Below, piece by piece: positions 25,701 through 34,700 of a stretch of 57,847 nt of DNA. The notes beneath the pieces were generated by a model. The model saw only the letters and a list, made by a program, of their open reading frames with translations. It ran no database searches and was not told the DNA's origin. The translations under genes and the position numbers were made by a program. The first letter of the stretch is position 1, and every line of letters starts with the position of its first letter. Source of the stretch: Branchiostoma floridae. Lineage: Eukaryota > Chordata > Leptocardii > Amphioxiformes > Branchiostomatidae. The stretch is taken from assembly GCF_000003815.2 (NCBI RefSeq), contig NC_049985.1:6480213-6538059 (forward strand). Direction: 5' to 3'.

Positions 25701-28700
25701 ACAACACCATACGCTCCGTATCTAAGGCGTTGCAAAAAAAAAAATCAGCAACGAAAACTTACAATTTACTCAATGTAGCCTAATACGTGTGGTGGGGTTT
25801 AATGGTTAGCGGACACGGTGTTATATCATAATCACTGTTGACATCGAGGATAACACAGCCATTTTGAAAACGGCATGGTAAAAATGGTTTGGTCGTTTTT
25901 AACATGGCCCCGTGAGCCGCTAACTGCTTTCCACCTTGACGATTGAGGCTAAATTTGCTTTGATATACTCATTTTAATACTTGGGCAAACTTCATTACAG
26001 TACTTTGTGGTCCATGGGCCAGAAACACAATTTTTAACAGATTTTAAACGATTGATAAATTCAACGATTGATAAACTACGTTTTTGTTAGCTTGAGATGA
26101 TTTTTAGTAATGAGCACCATGTAATAAAGTCAAATGCGGTGATATCTCCTGTATCGCAGAAAGGGGAAGCAGGGAATGTAGTTTCCCTCCTTCTTTTCCC
26201 TGCTTCCCTCTCGGTAGTCCCATTGGAACAGCAGTTGATCTGCACCTCGAAAATATCGCCCAATCAAGGCCCGCTGATTGATGTAACGACCGCTGTGATT
26301 AGTCGTGCGGGCAAGTTGCATCAGTGTGGCGCCTCGGGATTGGTCGATGTTGGTCCGTCCGGATCCGCTGTTGGGCTAGGCTGTTACGACTAACCGTTTC
26401 TTGTGTATTATTTGTGGTGGACTTCTACCATGCATTAGGTGCCGGCAGGCCGCGAGGGGCTGGCAGCTCTCCACAGCCTGTTAGTTACATCCCGTTCTGC
26501 GTGCATGAGGTTTCTACGTAACACTATCGTGGCTACTGTACTTAGTTTACCTCCACATCCCACATCACAAATATGCACTCGGGCCCGTGCCCGTGTGCTC
26601 ACTTTCTGTTTGACACATCTATCTGTAACTCATATACAACAACCCCCCTCGAAGTAATCTACCCCCCCCTGAAATTCGGAACAACATTTCTGATGAATGA
26701 TAAATGATGGTCTTCTGCATGTGAGTAAAACATTCACAACTCTGCAGTGTTAAAAAGAATACAGCACAAAACAATCAAAAGACTTAGTTGTGTACTTCCC
26801 TGTGTGGTAGCATGGTTTCTTGGAGAGAAATAAGAGTTGAAATTGTTTGGCATGATTTGACGAACAATTTGTCATGGTCTGTGTACTTAAACAAAATTGA
26901 GCATCTTGATCTATTACTGCTATCATCTCTGGCAATATTCTGGAATTGTCATGTGCCTAATAATGATCAGTTGTACGGATATTTTTCATGATTGATACCA
27001 AGAAAACTGATTTTCTTTTTTTCCTTGCAGCTTGTGTTGTATTGAATGCGTGCAGACGCCGAAAAATCGAGTCTTGGCGAAATGATACCAAAACTTCATT
27101 TCAAACGACGTTCACAAATGATGTAATGATGTAAGGAAAGAAACGCACATTTCCTGAAATGCATGTGATTTTTACGGCGTCTGTATTTCCTACCAGCCAA
27201 GTTCGTCTCCTCTGGTTGTTTTGAGACCGGAGGGGCGACTGAGCGTCCGTCCCTTGCGCTGTTTCTGGTTTCTAACCCAGTACGGTTCAACCACGTCCAA
27301 TTTTCCTCTGTACCAATATTCAAAGGTAGAAAATATCAAACCCCTTTTAATTTAGACGTTTTGATCACATGACCCGCTATGTACTGCAGGTGCACGCACA
27401 ATGTTCGAAACTAGACCCCCCCCCCAAAAAAAAAAAATCAAACTGTCCCCTCCCCCCCAAAACGTGCTTTCGCCTGCAAGGCGTCAGGGCAAGAAATGTA
27501 AAAGTCACGTGATGGATTCCTCTGGAAAGATCGATCACGTGACTTCCAACCAATTATACGGTATACAAATGGTCACGTGGTCAACGAAATAGTTTTAACG
27601 AACAACCTTTTAGAATGTTCCAAACGCATTGATAATTTTTTTTTAGTTCTGAAGTGACCTATCTTGCTGAAGTCTTATTAAAGGTGCCAAAATGTTGAAA
27701 GCCAACACTTGTTAATATATTGCCGAAGCCAGAAATCAGTCTACATGTTTTATCATCATTGAAATGAATATGTTTGTATTTGGACCAAATTGTTCAGCTC
27801 TTTATGTCACTTCCGATCGGAGTCAAAACCGGGTACAGAAAACCAGAAGTGACGTAAGAAAGGAAGGACGTGGCCGGTAGGAAACTTAAAAAAACCTTAC
27901 CAACCTTGGAACCGTTTCAAAATACTCCCTGTGTCTTTGCTATAGGTGTTGGATACGCTATGGTGGTGGTGTCGGCGTTGGTCTGTATCTACTACAACGT
28001 GATCATAGCCTGGGCTCTCTACTACCTGTTCGCCTCCTTCACTAACGTGCTCCCTTGGACACTGTGCAACCAGTAGGTATTCGTTGATTACCTAGTCAAC
28101 TTATTTTCTCCATAACCTAGTCGCTGACGTTTTTGTTATGAGTGTCAATCGTTACGTGTTCTTCTTGGTTCTTTCTAAACTTGCAAAGTTAGATTATGGA
28201 CAAAATTCCATAGATTTGTTAAGGGGAAATCAAAGGATGTAGACAATAATACTCTCCTAGCAGAGATTCGACACCGGCTGTTTTTTTTACACGTTTTTAG
28301 TCATTTTTATCGGGCTTTCTAGTTTGTGTTGTTTTCCTGATGTGTTTCGGCTCCGGCTGTTTTCTCACATGTTTTCAGGTATTTTTTATCGGACTTTTGA
28401 TATGCTGTTGTCTTGATGTCACATAAAGAAAACAGCCCCAAAAGAAAGCCCGATATAATACGCCTAAAACATGTCAAAAACAGCAGTAGACGAAACTTTG
28501 AGACTAGACAAGACAGTCTTTATTATTGCCGTCCAGGTGGTGGAACACTGACCAGTGCGGGAAGACGTTTGGGGTGAACGGCACCAACGTCACGCTGGGG
28601 GTCAACGGGACCAACTCCACGGACTTCACCCGTGTCAGCGCCAGCCACGAGTTTTGGACGTAAGTTGCTGTACTCGATACCTTTTCACAATATCAGTGCC

Positions 28701-31700
28701 TAATCTCCAGGCAGATCCTACGGTAGCATAAGATAGTATCAAACGCTTTGTCAGCTTTGGTACTATCTTATGGCACCGTGGGATCTGCTTGGAAATTAAT
28801 AAGTGCCTTCCCTCAAAAGACACTTTCCTCGTTTTCGTGCAGCTCGCGCGCTTCATGCGAGAGTTTTATCAGCGTGAGATTACTGATGCAAGGAAAGCGA
28901 ACTACATTGCATCTCTCTATAACTTTGACATGTCCAGACAACGATTTGTACAACGATTCTGTTTTGATTTGTTCACCGTAACCGTTTCTATTTTGTAATT
29001 TCTATCCCTCCAGTCATAAGGTCTTGCAGCTGAGTTCGGGGATAGACAAGATGGGGACGGTACGCTGGGACCTGGCCCTGTGTCTACTGCTGGCGTGGGT
29101 CATCGTCGGCGCTTGTCTTATCAAGGGGGTCAAGTCGTCGGGCAAGGTGAGGGCATTCTTTCAATTGTTTCTTCTATACTGCCATGTTTTACCCTTAAGG
29201 TTAAAAAAAAACGTGGAGCTCTGAATAGCTTTTCATCATTTGTATCGTTTTTTTTTTTAAGTTTTGCTTTCAAGACACATGTACGAGTATTTTGGAAAAA
29301 AATATGAGAACGAGAGAAAAACCAAAATCGGCTCAGAAGAAAAGAAGTACACAGGAAAACGAATGGTTTGTGTTCCTCAGCTTATTATGTCGTTTTTTTT
29401 TTGCCTTCCTCCAGGTCGTGTATTTCACTGCCACGTTCCCTTTCGTGGTGTTGATCATCCTGTTCTTCCGCGGCGTCACGCTGGAGGGCGCTGAGCGCGG
29501 GATCCGCTTCTACATCATCCCCGAGTGGAGCAGACTATCCGAGTCAAAGGTAGGGCCCTTCTTTCTACAGAGCTGTATAAAGATGTAGTACCTTGTTTGT
29601 TTAATTCACTATGTACTTTAATTCACTATGTACTTTAATTCACTATGTACTTTTTTTAAAAATAAAGCTATTGTCTTTTTTGCTTCATATCTCTTAGGTA
29701 TGGGGAGATGCGGCGATTCAAATTTTCTACTCCCTTGGTCTCGCCTTTGGAAGCCTTGCGACTTTATCCAGCTACAACAAGTTCCACAACAACGTTATGA
29801 GGTATGTTAAAATGCACATTAAAATATCACTTAAATTCTTCTTCCTCCGTTATTATCAATTTGAGAACTTTGGGTATCATTTGTCACGCTGAATGTTAAA
29901 CGATCGCTGATTGGTCCACAGGGACGCCCTGATCATCGCCGTTGGTAACTGCTGCACGAGCATTTTCTCGGGATTTGTTATCTTCTCTATCATTGGCCAC
30001 ATGTCCTTCATGCTGGACGTTCCGGTTGATAAGGTTGCGGACGAAGGTAAGCTCTTAAGCTTGTTTGTCAGGTTTTAGACGAAAACCTTTATTTCATTTT
30101 GTCGTCTTTAGGCCTTAAATTTCACAAATACTAGCCTTCAGTACCTAAAGTTTGCAACTGGTAAAAGAGTGCCATTGACATCGGTTGTGTATAAAATCTA
30201 ATGAAGTATACCGCAAGGTGGCCCAGCCCAAAGTAAACCCAGTCAGTCCCGTATCCCACAACTGACACCAGGTTTGCAAACTAGAACAGGGAAAATGTCC
30301 TCTTTAATGTTTGAGAAATAACAGGTATCAGTGATATGTCTTTTATGATTCTAACACGTCTTAACGCCCCTATAGGTCCCGGTCTTGCCTTCGTTGCCTA
30401 TCCTGAAGCCATCTCCCTTTTGCCGATCTCCACCCTGTGGGCGATACTGTTCTTCCTGATGTTACTAACTCTGGGGTTGGACAGCCAGGTGAATACATAT
30501 TTTACTGTTGCTCCCGCTTATTGCTATCTTAACGTTTCAGATATTCCCAACACTTAAAATGTCAATGTTTTCCTGCAGAATTAGAAATCAATGGTGTTTT
30601 TGTCCATTTACTACACCACCCCGACCAATCGAATGGGGACATCCCTCGCGAATGTGCACACTCCTCTAGAAAAGAGGACACTCCTCGACGTTCAAGGGGA
30701 CGTTCCTCTTGGAAAGGGGATGTGCCTCCCTTTATTAGGGGATGCTCCTCCGGAAATGGTATGGTTATCGGGCATAGGGGACGTCCCTCCAACACCCCCG
30801 CCGGCCCGTGGAATCGGCCGAAAACCCGACAAATCCCTTTCTAGTTCATCTAAATCACAACATCCAAAACTTTAACCCCGCCAGTGCTCTCGACAAAAGT
30901 CACACCTCGCAAGGTACGGATAGTTTTTGATTTAAAATTGAGGCATGTTGGAAATAAAGCTGTCCGCGCGGCAGAACATCACTTCCCTTCAGTGTTTTAA
31001 TGGCGGCGTATCGCACGCCCGGCAAGCACAACATCGAGTTTTAGCCTAAATATCCGCGTGCTTGTCGGGTTTTAGGGCCTCCCTCCCTAACACACGCACA
31101 TGGGAGAAGTTTCTAACACGATGTAAGACGTAGTTATTCGGGATTTTTTGTCCACGCGGCTACATGGCCCGATGCCGTATCCGTGTGCTTGTCGAGACAG
31201 GCCCCCCTCCCCAGCACACGTACGGGCGCCGGGTCTCTGTCACGGTTAGCCGTAGTTATCGAGCGTTTCCAGTACACCGCGGCCTTTTTACAGGCCATAA
31301 CAGATAACAGCGACTAACATCGTGTTAGAAACTTCTCCCATGTACGTGTGTCAGGGAGGGAGGCCTTAAAACTCGACAAGCACGCGGATATTTAGGCTAA
31401 GAGTCGATGTTGTGCTTGCCGGGCGTGCGATACGCCGCCATTAAAACACTGAAGAGAAGTGATGTTCTGCCGCGCGGACAGCTTTATTTCCAACATGCCT
31501 CAATATATATAAAAAGCTATCCGTACCTTGCGAGGTGTGACGTTTGTCGAGAGCACTGACGGGGTTAAAGTTTTGGATGTTGTGATTTAGATGAACTAGA
31601 AAGGGATTTGTCGGGTTTTCGGCCGATTCCACGGGCCGGCGTGGGTGTTGGAGGGACGTCCCCTATGCCCGATAACCATACCATTTCCGGAGGAGCGTCC

Positions 31701-34700
31701 CCTAATAAAGGGAGGCACATCCCCTTTCCAAGAGGAACGTCCCCTTGAACGTCGAGGAGTGTCCTCTTTTCTAGAGGAGTGTGCACATTCGCGAGGGATG
31801 TCCCCATTCGATTGGTCGGGGTGTACACGCCGTGCTTCTGCCCTTTCTTTGATTTGCTTCAAATGCACGCAAGCCAGAAGTACCAGTGCTAGCACAAAAA
31901 ATATTCTATCATTGACGGAAAGAAGCGACTTTTTCTCTTTAACTTGCTTTAGTGAACAAATAAGCGCTGGAGGGTAGACAAAGTCAGTTTCTAAATAAGG
32001 CTACAAAGCTGTACTAGTACAAAAGTGCACAGAATGAGCCATCCACATTATTTGGAGATCTTAATGAATAAATATATTGATACATAGGTCACTGGAATAG
32101 CTTTAAATCTGACTTCGAGTCGTAGTTTACCAACGTTTGTAAGCGGATTTGCATTGAAAGGAAATCATCTTGAATTCTTCCTTGTTTTCACTGCAAAGTT
32201 TGCGATGATGGAAACCGTGATCACGGCGGTTATCGACGAGTACCCCGAGTATCTCAGACCGAAGAAGAGCATCGTTGTACTGGGACTGTGTGTCATCGGC
32301 TACCTACTGGCCCTCCCACAAACCACCAACGTACGTATGGCATTCATTGTTTTATATTTCTGCTGATTATTTCTACCCTCATGGAAGGGAAACATTATTT
32401 TTGCTTCGTTTCTGCTTCTTGTTCCTCTTCTCCTTCTTTCGCTTCAAACAAACAAGGTCAATAGTAGACAATACCCTAGACCTGTAGTATCCTAAGTAAC
32501 AAGTGAAGTAGCAGACACCCTGTGGGTTGCAACTACGTAATGTAGCAAGTGGCAGGACAGAGCTGGGGGAGAGGCTTGTCACCGTTCATATGAATGTGTT
32601 TGAGTAAAAAGTTTGTAACGCGAGACCATGTGAAGCTACGTAGCAGAGCGGAAAATGTAGAAATTCATATTTTAAAAGTTAACAAATATTTTTGTTGTTG
32701 TTCTTCTCTCCCTCAGGCCGGTATGTACTGGCTGCAGCTGTTAGACTGGTACAGTGCCGGGTTCTCTCTGATGGTCATCTCCCTCTGCCTGGTGATCGCC
32801 ATCCAGTACGTCTACGGTAGGGCATCTTCAGCAATATGTCAATTTTAGTCACTGACGAAAGATATGGTTGTCTGAAATTTATGACCCTTTCCAAGATCAT
32901 CTGACCGTTTCCAAAAATCATATCCAAGTGCTTGAATACTAGTAACTACTTTTGGCGTGTGTTTCAATTTGTTACTTTATATTTTCGAAGTTCGTCGACG
33001 ATTGCAAGTGCAGTTGAATTGAAATAAGAGGGTTGGTTACTATACGTTTGTTTATGAAAGGGGAATATTCCGTAATTAGTAGGTTGCCCTTGAACGTTAT
33101 TTTCGGACGCTTTTGAACACTTGTGGATTTATGACCCAAATTTTAGATGGCTGTATTTTCACCAAAAGCTCGAACAAAGGCCATACTCTGCGTACTCACA
33201 GGGAAGAAACGCTATTTGAGGCAGGGTGAAATTGAATGATCGTCTTTACATCGTTTTTCTCGACAGCATGTGGTATAAGGAATAGTAAATGTGGCGGGTG
33301 GCACCACATTGTCTGGAAATTCGCATCCCCAACGCGTTAACGTGCCGGAAGCGAGCATATACGGTTCTTTAGGTAGAATGAACTCTATAGATCACACTAC
33401 CGCATAGAATACAGGTACATGCACCGAGGTCTTGACGTTTTGGTCAAGATGGATACCGGCTATCTCATTGTTACAGTCGCTTGAATACGGAAGATAGCAT
33501 CGAATGCATAAACGTTGTGAAATAAAAAACGGTTTTTCGAAGACCTAAAATTGTAATCAATCGAAAAGTCAATGCACGAAAATAATTACAAAAGATTTTG
33601 AAATAGAAAGGTACACTGTCGCTATGTTGCGTCATTTTTGCGTTGTTAATCGCTGTAACTTTTTAAAGTCTCGCTGTAGACGAGGTTTGGTTTTGTTGGC
33701 GCCGTTATTTCCAGGAAGACCATCGTTTTACCTTATATGGTAAAGAGTCAAACCGTACACCTTGCGTCATGTGCCTGACCTCGTGCAAATTTAATCAAAG
33801 ACGGCTCATCATCAATAACGTTTCGTCAGAAAATTCCCCCTCTCGCAAGGACGTAACGACATTTGCAATCCGTCGAATGACAATTAAGGTCATACAATTT
33901 CTGTCTCTTGCAAACTTGTGGCAAAGATGTATTTCTTTAATTTGCTTTATTTGTAGCAATTTTCTAGATTTAGATTTCCGTTTTTACTAAATTGATTTAT
34001 CCATTGATGCTTCACGAATCACCACGAGTTCCCCTCAAATTTGTATTTGGCCTCCCCCGTTTTTCAACTTGATTTTTGACTAAACGGGTGTCGTATTTGT
34101 CTTTTCATTATACATCAAAGTATATATTTTAGTGACATGATACAAGCATTCCAGAACGCTTTGTTTGCCATGGAAACTATTGGAATGTTGGTAATATCAT
34201 TCTGACCACTTCCGGTTGTCACAGCTGACCAACCATTGTTAGAATTAGAAAACGACCCTTTTAATTTCTACAAGGGCATACCTAATACAGATTGGTTTAT
34301 TATCCTTTTATAACGGAGTACATTCATTCCCCCAAATTTCCGGTTCCAAATTCTGATCAAACGTCATCTTGTCGTGCCTATATAGATCAGTTGGAGGAGT
34401 AATCGTTAATACCATGTCAGATATGACACAAGTGTCACAATCTCTACCCAACCTGTTGAGATCTATATTGTATGCGTCAGTTCTTGTAATCAAAATCGCC
34501 CACGCAAAAGAAGAAAAAGATCAACCTTGGAAGAAAATGAAGTTATTCTCCGAGGGGATCGCTGATTACAGTAAAGAATGATGGACCGGATATTTGGATG
34601 TCTGAGTGCGAACCAATTTCCGGGGAAGCACTCTAGGGGCCTCCGTGCGTCAGAGGTGCGCTTTCAGTGGAGATTGGATTTAAATTGGACACACTTCAAC

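Noticed and set aside
27311-27325. Possible duplicated exon 3 of gene 2
   Set aside because: Only about 12 bases (CAATATTCAAAGGTA) resemble the exon 3 donor region; no TM2 coding lies upstream.
30591-31895. Mirrored 77-110 codon open frames
   Set aside because: They are the two arms of the foldback read on opposite strands; the GGGGAYGTNCCTCC array makes them look protein-like and repetitive.
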